Assembly (NCBI GenBank): GCA_942159475.1 | Contig: OW804099.1 | Span: 14,871,499-14,935,498, forward strand | Length of the DNA stretch: 64,000 nucleotides | Direction: 5' to 3' | Source: Sthenelais limicola | Lineage: Eukaryota; Annelida; Polychaeta; Phyllodocida; Sigalionidae | Shown here: positions 16,701 through 29,100 of the stretch, in pieces | Layout of the letters: the number at the start of each line of letters is the position of its first letter | How positions within the stretch are numbered: position 1 is the stretch's first letter | Notes under the pieces: generated by a model | The model's database searches: none | What the model was told of the DNA's origin: nothing | What the model saw: only the letters and a program-made list of their open reading frames with translations | Position numbers and translations under genes: made by a program

Positions 16701-17260
16701 ATATGGAGGCTGGTATTAGTTGCAGGATACATATATAGACCCACTGCTATCATGTATTTATTTACAACTAGTAGTATATGGAGGCTGGTATTAGTTGCAC
16801 GATACATATAAATACTAGACTCACCGCTATCATGTATTTATTTACAACTAGTAGTGTATGGAGGCTGGTATTAGTTGCAGGATACATGTATAGACTCACT
16901 GCTATCATGTATTTATTTACACGTAGTAGTATATGGAGGCTGGTATTAGTTGCAGGATACATGTATAGACTCACCGCTATCATGTATTTATTTACAACTA
17001 GTAGTATATGGAGGTTGGTATTAGTTGCAGGATACATATATAGACCCACTGCTATCATGTATTTATTTACAACTAGTAGTATATGTAGGCTGGTATTAGT
17101 TGCAGGATACATATATAGACCCACTGCTATCATGTATTTATTTACAACTAGTAGTATATGGAGGCTGGTATTAGTTGCAGGATACATATATATAGACTCA
17201 CGGCTATCATGTATTTATTTACAACTAGTAATATATGTAGGCTGGTATTAGTTGCAGGAT
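13765..17260. repeat. 1,748-bp tandem duplication inside the satellite
   Basis: About 13,765-15,512 is repeated at 15,513-17,260. Rare private variants are duplicated in register: GGATACCTGTATAG (14,146 and 15,894), TACACGTAGTAG (15,170 and 16,918), GTTGCACGATAC (14,060 and 15,808), and CTTACGGC (14,462 and 16,210). The two copies look essentially identical by eye, implying a very recent event or efficient conversion, or an assembly effect. Confidence 0.82.
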
Positions 17261-19438
17261 ACATATATAGACTCACAGCTATCATGTATTTATTTACAAC
17301 TAATAGTATATGGAGGCTGGTATTAGTTGCAGGATACATATATATAGACTCACCGCTATCCTGTATTTATTTACAATTAGTAGTATATGGAGGCTGGTAT
17401 TAGTTGCAGGATACATATATATAGACTCACTGCTATCCTGTATTTATTTACAACTAGTAGTATATGGAGGCTGGTATTAGTTGCAGGTTACATATATAGA
17501 CTCACCGCTATCCTGTATTTATTTACAACTAGTAGTATATGGAGGCTGGTATTAGTTGCAGGATACATATATAGACTCACTGCTATCATGTATTTATTTA
17601 CAACTAGTAGTATATGGAGGCTGGTATTAGTTGCAGGATACATATATAGACACACCGCTATCATGTATTTATTTACAACTAGTAGTATATGGAGGCTGGT
17701 ATTAGTTGCAGGCTACATATATAGACTCACTGCTATCCTGTATTTATTTACAACTAGTAGTATATGGAGGCTTGTATTTGATGCAGGCTACATATAAATA
17801 CTAGACTCACCGCTATCATGTATTTATTTACAACTAGTAGTATATGGAGGCTGATATTAGTTGCAGGATACATATCTAGACTCACTGCTATCATGTATTT
17901 ATTTACAACTAGTAGTATATGGAGGCTGGTATTAGTTGCAGGATACATATATAGACCCACTGCTATCATGTATTTATTTACAACTAGTAGTATATGGAGG
18001 CTGGTATTAGTTGCACGATACATATAAATACTAGACTCACCGCTATCATGTATTTATTTACAACTAGTAGTGTATGGAGGCTGGTATTAGTTGCAGGATA
18101 CAAGTATAGACTCACTGCTATCATGTATTTATTTACAACTAGTAGTATATGGAGGCTGGTATAAGTTGCAGGATACATGTATAGACTCACCGCTATCATG
18201 TATTTATTTACAACTAGTAGTATATGGAGGTTGGTATTAGTTGCAGGATACATATATAGACCCACTGCTATCATGTATTTATTTACAACTAGTAGTATAT
18301 GGAGGCTGGTATTAGATGCAGGATACATATAAATACTAGACTCACCGCTATCCTGTATTTATTTACAACTAGTAGTATATGGAGGCTGGTATTAGTTGCA
18401 GGATACATATATAGACTCACTGCTATCATGTATTTATTTACAACTAGTAGTATATGGAGGCTGGTATTAGTTGCAGGATACATATATAGACACACCGCTA
18501 TCATGTATTTATTTACAACTAGTAGTATATGGAGGCTGGTATTAGTTGCAGGATACATATATAGACTCACTGCTATCATGTATTTATTTACAACTAGTAG
18601 TATATGGGGGCTGGTATTAGTTGCAGGATACATATAAATACTAGACTCACTGCTATCATGTATTTATTTACAACTAGTAGTATATGGAGGCTGGTATTAG
18701 TTGCAGGTTACATATATAGACTCACTGCTATCATGTATTTATTTACAACTAGTAGTATATGGAGGCTGGTATTAGTTGCAGGATACATATATAGACTCAC
18801 AGCTATCATGTATTTATTTACAACTAGTAGTATATGTAGGTTGGTATTAGTTGCAGGATACATATATAGACCCACTGCTATCCTGTATTTATTTACAACT
18901 AGTAGTGTATGGAGGCTGGTATTAGTTGCAGGATACATGTATAGACTCACGGCTATCCTGTATTTATTTACAACTAGTAGTATATGGAGGCTGGTATTAG
19001 TTGCAGGATACATATATAGACTCACTGCTATCATGTATTTATTTACAACTAGTAGTATATGGGGGCTGGTATTAGTTGCAGGATACATATAAATACTAGA
19101 CTCACTGCTATCATGTATTTATTTACAACTAGTAGTATATGGAGGCTGGTATTAGTTGCAGGATACATATATAGACTCACTGCTATCCTGTATTTATTTA
19201 CAACTAGTAGTATATGGAGGCTGGTATTAGTTGCAGGATACATATATATACTCACTGCTATCATGTATTTATTTACAACTAGTAGTATATGGAGGCTGGT
19301 ATTAGTTGCAGGATACATATATAGACTCACTGCTATCCTGTATTTATTTACAACTAGTAGTATATGGGGGCTGGTATTAGTTGCAGGATACATATATAGA
19401 CTCACTGCTATCATGTATTTATTTACAACTAGTAGTAT

Positions 19439-21835
19439 ATGGAGGCTGGTATTAGTTGCAGGATACATATAAATACTAGACTCACCGCTATCATGTATTT
19501 ATTTACAACTAGTAGTATATGGAGGCTGGTATTAGTTGCAGGATACATATATAGACTCACTGCTATCATGTATTTATTTACAACTAGTAGTATATGGAGG
19601 CTGGTATTAGTTGCAGGATACATATATAGACACACTGCTATCATGTATTTATTTACAACTAGTAATATATGTAGGCTGGTATTAGTTGCAGGATACATAT
19701 ATAGACTCACTGCTATCATGTATTTATTTACAACTAGTAGTATATGGAGGCTGGTATTAGTTGCAGGATACATATATATACTAGACTCACTGCTATCATG
19801 TATTTATTTACAACTAGTAGTATATGGAGGCTGGTATTAGTTGCAGGATACATATAATACTAGACTCACCGCTATCATGTATTTATTTACAACTAGTAGT
19901 ATATGGGGGCTGGTATTAGTTGCAGGATACATATATAGACTCACTGCTATCATGTATTTATTTACAACTAGTAGTATATGGAGGCTGGTATTAGTTGCAG
20001 GATACATATAAATACTAGACTCACTGCTATCATGTATTTATTTACAACTAGTAGTATATGGAGGCTGGTATTAGTTGCAGGATACATATATAGACTCACT
20101 GCTATCATGTATTTATTTACAACTAGTAGTATATGGAGGCTGGTATTAGTTGCAGGATACATATATAGACTCACTGCTATCCTGTATTTATTTACAACTA
20201 GTAGTATATGGAGGCTGGTATTAGTTGCAGGACACATATATAGACTCACTGCTATCATGTATTTATTTACAACTAGTAGTATATGGAGGCTGGTATTAGT
20301 TGCAGGACACATATATAGACTCACCGCTATCATGTATATATTTACAACTAGTAGTATATGGAGGCTGGTATTAGTTGCAGGACACATATATAGACTCACT
20401 GCTATCATGTATTTATTTACAACTAGTAGTATATGGAGGCTGGTATTAGTTGCAGGACACATATATAGACTCACTGCTATCATGTATTTATTTACAACTA
20501 GTAGTATATGGAGGCTGGTATTAGTTGCAGGATACATATATAGACTCACTGCTATCCTGTATTTATTTACAACTAGTAGTATATGGGGGCTGGTATTAGT
20601 TGCAGGATACATATATAGACTCACTGCTATCATGTATTTATTTACAACTAGTAGTATATGGAGGCTGGTATTAGTTGCAGGATACATATAAATACTAGAC
20701 TCACTGCTATCATGTATTTATTTACAACTAGTAGTATATGGAGGCTGGTATTAGTTGCAGGATACATATATAGACTCACTGCTATCATGTATTTATTTAC
20801 AACTAGTAGTATATGGAGGCTGGTATTAGTTGCAGGATACATATATAGACACACTGCTATCATGTATTTATTTACAACTAGTAATATATGTAGGCTGGTA
20901 TTAGTTGCAGGATACATATATAGACTCACTGCTATCATGTATTTATTTACAACTAGTAGTATATGGAGGCTGGTATTAGTTGCAGGATACATATATATAC
21001 TAGACTCACTGCTATCATGTATTTATTTACAACTAGTAGTATATGGAGGCTGGTATTAGTTGCAGGATACATATAATACTAGACTCACCGCTATCATGTA
21101 TTTATTTACAACTAGTAGTATATGGGGGCTGGTATTAGTTGCAGGATACATATAAATACTAGACTCACTGCTATCATGTATTTATTTACAACTAGTAGTA
21201 TATGGAGGCTGGTATTAGTTGCAGGATACATATATAGACTCACTGCTATCATGTATTTATTTACAACTAGTAGTATATGGAGGCTGGTATTAGTTGCAGG
21301 ATACATATATAGACTCACTGCTATCCTGTATTTATTTACAACTAGTAGTATATGGAGGCTGGTATTAGTTGCAGGACACATATATAGACTCACTGCTATC
21401 ATGTATTTATTTACAACTAGTAGTATATGGAGGCTGGTATTAGTTGCAGGACACATATATAGACTCACCGCTATCATGTATATATTTACAACTAGTAGTA
21501 TATGGAGGCTGGTATTAGTTGCAGGACACATATATAGACTCACTGCTATCATGTATTTATTTACAACTAGTAGTATATGGAGGCTGGTATTAGTTGCAGG
21601 ACACATATATAGACTCACTGCTATCCTGTATTTATTTACAACTAGTAGTATATGGAGGCTGGTATTAGTTGCAGGATACATATATAGACTCACTGCTATC
21701 ATGTATTTATTAACAACTAGTAGTATATGGAGGCTGGTATTAGTTGCAGGATACATATATATACTCACTGCTATCCTGTATTTATTTACAACTAGTAGTA
21801 TATGGAGGCTGGTATTAGTTGCAGGATACATATAA
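19439..21835. repeat. Higher-order repeat block rich in GGACAC units (about 1.15-1.22 kb)
   Basis: The block at 19,439-19,840 recurs at 20,658-21,059 (shift 1,219 bp), and the following run at 19,978 recurs at 21,122 (shift 1,144 bp). The hallmark is a series of GCAGGACACATATATAG units, one of them with CATGTATATATTTAC. The same multi-unit block appears again at 24,326 and at 39,617, so it marks several places across arrays A and B. Confidence 0.75.
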
Positions 21836-24209
21836 ATACTAGACTCACTGCTATCATGTATTTATTTACAACTAGTAGTATATGGGGGCTGGTATTAGTT
21901 GCAGGACACATATAAATACTAGACTCACTGCTATCATGTATTTATTTACAACTAGTAGTATATGGAGGCTGGTATTAGTTGCAGGATACATATATAGACT
22001 CACTGCTATCCTGTATTTATTTACAACTAGTAGTATATGGGGGCTGGTATTAGTTGCAGGATACATATAAATACTAGACTCACTGCTATCATGTATTTAT
22101 TTACAACTAGTAGAATATGGAGGCTGGTATTAGTTGCAGGACACATATAAATACTAGACTCACTGCTATCATGTATTTATTTACAACTGGTAGTATATGG
22201 GGGCTGGTATTAGTTGCAGGATACATATATAGACTCACCGCTATCCTGTATTTATTTACAACTAGTAGTATATGGAGGCTGGTATTAGTTGCAGGATACA
22301 TATATAGACTCACTGCTATCCTGTATTTATTTACAACTAGTAGTATATGGAGGCTGGTATTAGTTGCAGGATACATATATATACTCACTGCTATCATGTA
22401 TTTATTTACAACTAGTAGTATTTGGAGGCTGGTATTAGTTGCAGGATACATATATAGACTCACTGCTATCATGTATTTATTAACAACTAGTAGTATATGG
22501 AGGCTGGTATTAGTTGCAGGATACATATATAGACTCACTGCTATCATGTATTTATTTACAACTAATAGTATATGGAGGCTGGTATTAGTTGCAGGATACA
22601 TATATAGACTCACTGCTATCCTGTATTTATTTACAACTAGTAGTATATGGACGCTGGTATTAGTTGCAGGATACATATATATAGACTCACAGCTATCATG
22701 TATTTATTTACAACTAGTAGTATATGGAGGCTGGTATTAGTTGCAGGATACATATAAATACTAGACTCACTGCTATCCTGTATTTATTTACAACTAGTAG
22801 TATATGGGGGCTGGTATTAGTTGCAGGATACATATAAATACTAGACTCACTGCTATCCTGTATTTATTTACAACTAGTATATGGAGGCTGGTATTAGTTG
22901 CAGGATACATATATAGACTCACTGCTATCCTGTATTTATTTACAACTAGTAGTATATGGGGGCTGGTATTAGTTGCAGGATACATATATAGACTCACTGC
23001 TATCATGTATTTATTTACAACTAGTAGTATATGGAGGCTGGTATTAGTTGCAGGATACATATAAATACTAGACTCACTGCTATCATGTATTTATTTACAA
23101 CTAGTAGTATATGGAGGCTGGTATTAGTTGCAGGATACATATATAGACTCACTGCTATCATGTATTTATTTACAACTAGTAGTATATGGAGGCTGGTATT
23201 AGTTGCAGGATACATATATAGACACACTGCTATCATGTATTTATTTACAACTAGTAATATATGTAGGCTGGTATTAGTTGCAGGATACATATATAGACTC
23301 ACTGCTATCATGTATTTATTTACAACTAGTAGTATATGGAGGCTGGTATTAGTTGCAGGATACATATATAGACTCACTGCTATCATGTATTTATTTACAA
23401 CTAGTAGTATATGGAGGCTGGTATTAGTTGCAGGATACATATATAGACTCACTGCTATCATGTATTTATTTACAACTAGTAGTATATGGGGGCTGGTATT
23501 AGTTGCAGGATACATATATAGACTCACGGCTATCATGTATTTATTTACAACTAGTAGTATATGGAGGCTGGTATTAGTTGCAGGATACATATATATACTA
23601 GACTCACTGCTATCATGTATTTATTTACAACTAGTAGTATATGGAGGCTGGTATTAGTTGCAGGACACATATATAGACTCACTGCTATCATGTATTTATT
23701 TACAACTAGTAGTATATGGAGGCTGGTATTAGTTGCAGGACACATATATAGACTCACTGCTATCCTGTATTTATTTACAACTAGTAGTATATGTAGGCTG
23801 GTATTAGTTGCAGGATACATATATAGACTCACTGCTATCATGTATTTATTTACAACTAGTAGTATATGGAGGCTGGTATTAGTTGCAGGACACATATATA
23901 GACTCACAGCTATCATGTATTTATTTACAACTAATAGTATATGGAGGCTGGTATTAGTTGCAGGATACATATAAATACTAGACTCACTGCTATCATGTAT
24001 TTATTTACAACTAGTAGTATATGGAGGCTGGTATTAGTTGCAGGATACATATATATACTCACTGCTATCATGTATTTATTTACAACTAGTAGTATAGGGA
24101 GGCTGGTATTAGTTGCAGGATACATATATAGACCCACTGCTATCCTGTATTTATTTACAACCAGTAGTATATGGAGGCTGGTATTAGTTGCAGGACACAT
24201 ATAAATACT

Positions 24210-25499
24210 AAACTCACCGCTATCATGTATTTATTTACAACTAGTAGTATATGGGGGCTGGTATTAGTTGCAGGATACATATATAGACTCACTGCTATCA
24301 TGTATTTATTTACAACTAGTAGTATATGGAGGCTGGTATTAGTTGCAGGATACATATAAATACTAGACTCACTGCTATCATGTATTTATTTACAACTAGT
24401 AGTATATGGAGGCTGGTATTAGTTGCAGGATACATATATAGACTCACTGCTATCATGTATTTATTTACAACTAGTAGTATATGGAGGCTGGTATTAGTTG
24501 CAGGATACATATATAGACTCACTGCTATCCTGTATTTATTTACAACTAGTCGTATATGGAGGCTGGTATTAGTTGCAGGACACATATATAGACTCACTGC
24601 TATCATGTATTTATTTACAACTAGTAGTATATGGAGGCTGGTATTAGTTGCAGGACACATATATAGACTCACCGCTATCATGTATATATTTACAACTAGT
24701 AGTATATGGAGGCTGGTATTAGTTGCAGGACACATATATAGACTCACTGCTATCATGTATTTATTTACAACTAGTAGTATATGGAGGCTGGTATTAGTTG
24801 CAGGACATATATATAGACTCACTGCTATCCTGTATTTATTTACAACTAGTAGTATATGTAGGCTGGTATTAGTTGCAGGATACATATATAGACTCACTGC
24901 TATCATGTATTTATTAACAACTAGTAGTATATGGAGGCTGGTATTAGTTGCAGGATACATATATAGACTCACTGCTATCCTGTATTTATTTACAACTAGT
25001 AGTATATGGGGGCTGGTATTAGTTGCAGGATACATATAAATACTAGACTCACTGCTACCATGTATTTATTTACAACTAGTAGAATATGGAGGCTGGTATT
25101 AGTTGCAGGACACATATAAATACTAGACTCACTGCTATCATGTATTTATTTACAACTGGTAGTATATGGGGGCTGGTATTAGTTGCAGGATACATATATA
25201 GACTCACCGCTATCCTGTATTTATTTACAACTAGTAGTATATGGAGGCTGGTATTAGTTGCAGGATACATATATAGACTCACTGCTATCCTGTATTTATT
25301 TACAACTAGTAGTATATGGGGGCTGGTATTAGTTGCAGGACACATATATAGACTCACTGCTATCATGTATATATTTACAACTAGTTGTATATGGAGGCTG
25401 GTATTAGTAGCAGGATACATATCTAGACTCACTGCTATCATGTATATATTTACAACTAGTAGTATATGTAGGCTTGTATTAGTTGCAGGATACATATAT
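24210..25499. repeat. Left flank of the duplicated transposon-bearing block (copy 1)
   Basis: About 1.29 kb of satellite left of the first transposon matches 39,500-40,790, left of the second transposon, unit by unit with a constant shift of 15,291 bp. Shared private variants include CTAGTAGAATATGG (25,076 and 40,367), ACAACTGGTAGTATATGG, CTAGTTGTATATGG and CATATCTAGACTC. The shared flank indicates that satellite and transposon were copied together. Confidence 0.82.
25496..25499. repeat. Target-site duplication ATAT, left (copy 1)
   Basis: The satellite spacer ACATATATAGAC is interrupted so that the left flank ends in ACATATAT and the right flank (30,056) begins ATATAGAC. For a 75-bp unit this gives a 4-bp duplication, ATAT. 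If the original was the 77-bp unit it would be only 2 bp (AT), so the length is not fully certain. Confidence 0.65.
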
Positions 25500-25548
25500 G
25501 TGAGGCGATTCATCAAAAAGAGTCCCATGTCGGCAACTTTCATTTTGA
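25500..25548 (+). repeat. Left terminal inverted repeat, copy 1
   Basis: This segment pairs with 30,007-30,055 in inverse orientation. Outer 11 bp: partly matched. Core: CATCAAAAAGAGTCCCATGT followed by CGGC, against CATCAAAATGAGTCCCATGT followed by CGGC on the complement. Inner part: a looser match around CATTTTGAG / GATTTTGGAG. A presumed transposase recognition site. Confidence 0.85.
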
Positions 25549-26118
25549 GATATAGGGCTCCAAAGGTGGTATAGGACTTTTTCGGTCGAAAACTTTTTTT
25601 CCCGTAATATTAATCTTTATTATGTTTTTTTTTAGACTGGAAAATATTTTGTACCAAAAACAATTATTTACGCTTCATAACGGCCGGTAAACATTTTCCT
25701 AACATGGTTGGATGGGTTTAAACAAAGGAGCCGAAGGCTATTTTTCACTAAATTCACTCGTACGCCGTGGACATTTGACCCCAGCACATTTGGTATCCTC
25801 GGAAAGCCGCGAATCTCCTCTAGCCAATGGGATTCTTCCCTTTTGAATCGCCGCGTAAGTAAACCAATCACAGAGCTCTCTCCAAGTGCATTCGGCGTAA
25901 ACAATGGTTGCTAGGGTCGTCAAGGGAGCCCACGAGGGGTCGATACAGCCCTGTGATTGGTCCAGCCGCTCCGAAAGATCAACTTCCGGCTGATGCCATC
26001 TTCTAGCGTGGTCTTGGATTTGAATCGAAGCGACCAGTTATTCCTCGATTCCAGACGATACAAGACGTGTTTTACTCTCCAACAAAGTTTTAAATGGACC
26101 AAGGTTTATTATTTAAAC
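25549..26118 (+). promoter_or_regulatory. 5' non-coding region and CCAAT-type promoter of the transposase-like gene
   Basis: This 570-bp stretch between the left TIR and the start codon has no convincing gene; short open frames here are weak. It becomes GC-richer and contains three CCAAT boxes: CCAAT at 25,824-25,828 and 25,864-25,868, and the inverted form ATTGG at 25,956-25,960. Such clusters are typical of NF-Y-dependent, TATA-less promoters, so transcription may start shortly after. An in-frame ATG at 25,993 would add 42 residues, but in the second copy it is ACG, which argues against its use. The chosen ATG at 26,119 has context AAACATGG. Confidence 0.5.
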
Positions 26119-29100
26119 ATGGAAGCTGAGGCCACCGTCGCAGAAGCTCTTAATGGCATCGCTCGAGCCAATTTGGGAGGTGTTGTCGACAACGCCGAAT
26201 GGCGTAACCTCATCGAAGAGTATTTTGTGTTCAACGAGGAAACAGAGACGGTGGAATCTGACTCAGATGGAGAACCAGACGTCCCTGATCAGCCTGAAAC
26301 TCCGGAGACGAACGAAGAAGAAGTTGAGGAAGCATCAGAACCTATTCTTATTATTGATCACATGCAGGCAGTCGTGGACAAGGAACGGGAAAAGTGCTCC
26401 ACGTTTCGGTAAGTGTTGGTGCTCTGCAGCCATCTTTTCTATCGTGTGTGTTGACATGCTGGGGGACGCGATCTGAAAACTATGCTATGTACATCCCTGG
26501 AAATCATTCCAAATCTATAATCCAATGCTGTTATATGTGCTAGATACCTTGTGGGTATATTTAGAGGTTCTAAAATTTAATTGGTGTATGTTTTAAGTCG
26601 CATGGTGTTGTTCGTGCGTGGGGAGTTTAAGGCCCTCGAGATCTGGGGAGTAGCTATTTACTTGGGACGTCTGAGATTCCTTACTCGTCTCGTGTGGAAT
26701 GTAGGGTTAAAAATACATTGTTTGTTTGTGTCATTATGGGCAAATTAAAATCTAGGATTTTGTCCATTTCAGATGTAACTGCCGATTGTTTAACGGCGGG
26801 CCATGCATAGACCAGTTCACTGTGGAACAGCGCATCTCTCATCGGTCGGAACATGACCAAATCCATCGAGGTAATTTCAAAATAATGTTTTTCTCTATTG
26901 CCTCATTGCCCATACATGCCTGTATAATACTCATTCAGTATTTTAATCAGTATTTTAAGCTGTAGCTTGTTAAATAATGAGGACACGTCCTACCCAATTA
27001 CATAGGATAACTAATTACGTAGGATAACTGTAGGGACTCAGACTAAGATTGGTGTCGGTGATATTAGTCAGTCACAAATTCATTTTTACATTATTGTTAT
27101 ACTGTCGTTTCAGATGAGCTCGACATGGCACTCTTTGGCGTTTTCAATACTGTTACTGACAACAGTGATCGATGCAGTCCAACCAAGAAGGGGCGCCAGT
27201 GGAAGGGAGAGAGAAAACACCCAAAGAGCCACTACAGGATGCATAACAAGCCTATTTGCAAAGCTACCTTTAAATTCCTTTACAAGTGAGTGTTATCATG
27301 AATCTTGTGGTGCCCATTAATACTGAACATTAGATAGCTATTCATAATAACATGATTATTTGCTAAGAATCAATATTTTGGTATTGTCATTTTAAGATCC
27401 TGCATTATGTTCAATTTCTTCCTTTGTCAACGATTAAATTATTATTAATTATTTTTTCTATTTCTTTTCTCTCCCTTCACTTCTAGGATTAGCCAAAACT
27501 TGCTGACAGTTTTGCTAAAATCCTTCGCTGAGGATGGTCTGGTCACTCGTTCACGACAGGGTGGTGGTCACCGTGCTGTGAGGTCTTTGCCAATAGATGA
27601 CCTGAAGAACACTATCAACTTCATCACATCTTATGCCGAAACACATGCTCTTGTCTTGCCAGGCAGAGTATCTTCTCACCACAGAGACGACATCTTAATT
27701 CTCCCCTGCCGTTCTACAAAAGCTGAAGTTCATCGTCTTTACACACAAGCCATGCAAGAGACTGGCAATAGGGCTGTTGCCTACTCCACTTTTGGTCATT
27801 TATGGCGCAAGTATCTTCCTAAAATAGTCACAAGTCGTCCCATGACAGACCTCTGCTGGGAGTGCCAGCGTAATAACAGAGACATTTCCTGTAGTAGTAA
27901 TTTACCTGATGTTGTGAAAGCTGCCAAGTTAAAGAAACAGCAGAAACATTTAGACAGTGTAACCGCCGAAAGAACTCTTTATCAGAAATTTTGTGCTGAT
28001 GCAAAAGAAGCGTACAGAGACAATGGTGAACCCCCCCTTGGCAAACATGCCCCTTGCTCATGTGACATTCGAGTACATCTCAGTTTTGACTTTGCACAAC
28101 AAGTGCATTTACCTTCTTACCCGATGCAACCAGGTCCCCTTTATTTTCTCACCCCGAGGAAGGTAGGCCTGTTCGGTATTTGCATGGAAGGAATGCCTAG
28201 ACAAGTTAACTACCTTATAGATGAGAGCCATTGCACCAGTAAGGGGTCAAATGCAGTTATTTCTTATCTGAATCATTACTTTGAAAACTATGGTCTGGGG
28301 GAGAAAGATTTAGATCTTAACTGTGACAATTGTAGTGGCCAGAACAAGAACCGGTATGTTTTGGCCTATTTGATGTGGCGTGTCCTTACTGGAAGGCACA
28401 GGTCTATTACACTTAACTTTTTGATTACTGGGCACACTAAGTTTGCCCCCGACTGGTGCTTTGGTCTCTTGAAAAAACAATTTCGTCGGGACAACGTTTC
28501 TTCTCTTCAGCAATTAAAAGCCAGTGTGCAGCGCAGTACGCCAGGGGGGGTCAACCAGGCCCAACTTGTAGGTGATGAAAGGGGTACTGTTTTTGTTCCA
28601 TTGTACGACTGGCAGGCATTCCTGTCACCTTTCTCCAAATCTTTTCCAGGTATCAAAGGGTATCATCATTTTGAATTTTCTAGTGACAAACCTGGTGTTA
28701 TTTCTTTCAGGCCATTTGTAGGCCCTGAAGATAGTGGTACTTTTAAAATGCTTACTGTTGATGTGGGTGATGTCCCTCAGGACAACCCACCCATTGTACC
28801 TTCTCCTGGACTGTCTGCATACAGACAGTGGTATCTTTTTAATTCTATTCGTGATTTTTGTACCGAAGAAACCAAAGACATTATGTGCCCCAAACCAACT
28901 GTACCTGAAGAAGGGCCAGGGAGGGGGGGGGATGGCTACATTGTACAGGCTCCTGCAGTCGCCCCAGTAAGAGGTAGAGGGAGGGGAAGTGGAAGGGCTA
29001 GAGGAAGAGGGAGGGGTAGAGGAAGGGGAAGGGGAAGGGGAAGGGAGAGGGAATCTTCTTCTGATGAATCATTAGAATTAGGTGGTGATGAATCTTCTGA

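Larger units (their letters stand above)
1..25499. repeat. Satellite array A (75-bp unit, about 335 copies)
   Basis: The stretch is head-to-tail copies of one AT-rich unit of 75 bp. Landmarks in order are TGTATTTATTTACAAC, ACTAGTAGTATATGG, AGGCTGGTATTAGTTGCAGG, ATACATATATAGACTCAC and TGCTATCA. Variation is concentrated at a few sites: TGGAGG/TGTAGG/TGGGGG, GGATAC/GGACAC/GGTTAC/GGCTAC, CACTGC/CACCGC/CACGGC/CACAGC, and the spacer, where CATATATAGAC gives 75 bp, CATATATATAGAC 77 bp and CATATAAATACTAGAC 80 bp. The array is already under way at position 1, so its left edge lies outside the window. It ends abruptly at the transposon. It could be centromeric, subtelomeric or interstitial satellite; the sequence does not decide. 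Open frames on both strands come from the unit length and are not genes. Confidence 0.97.

Noticed and set aside
50..25500. Dozens of open frames of 60-239 residues on both strands in the satellite
   Set aside because: They are the same 25-codon period read through 75-bp units; they stop wherever a 77- or 80-bp spacer shifts the frame, occur on both strands at once, and lack independent start signals or introns. The same applies to 30,056-40,790 and 45,359-59,133.
25708..25914. Short open frames in the transposon 5' region (both strands, also 40,959-41,205)
   Set aside because: They overlap each other on opposite strands, lie over the promoter-like motifs, have no recognisable domain and no downstream continuation.
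25993..26118. Upstream in-frame start (ATG at 25,993) giving a protein 42 residues longer
   Set aside because: The codon is ACG in copy 2, and the ATG at 26,119 has a better context; not fully excluded for copy 1.
27114..27320. Open frame starting MSSTWHSLAFSILLL as a secreted peptide
   Set aside because: It is exon 3 read in the wrong frame; the spliced frame through exon 2 gives DELDMALFGV and continues into exon 4.
27828..28061. Minus-strand and alternative-frame open frames inside exon 4 (also 28,310-28,513, 28,734-28,970, 29,139-29,504 and their copy 2 equivalents)
   Set aside because: They are shadows of the long coding exon or of the G-rich repeats; no family resemblance.
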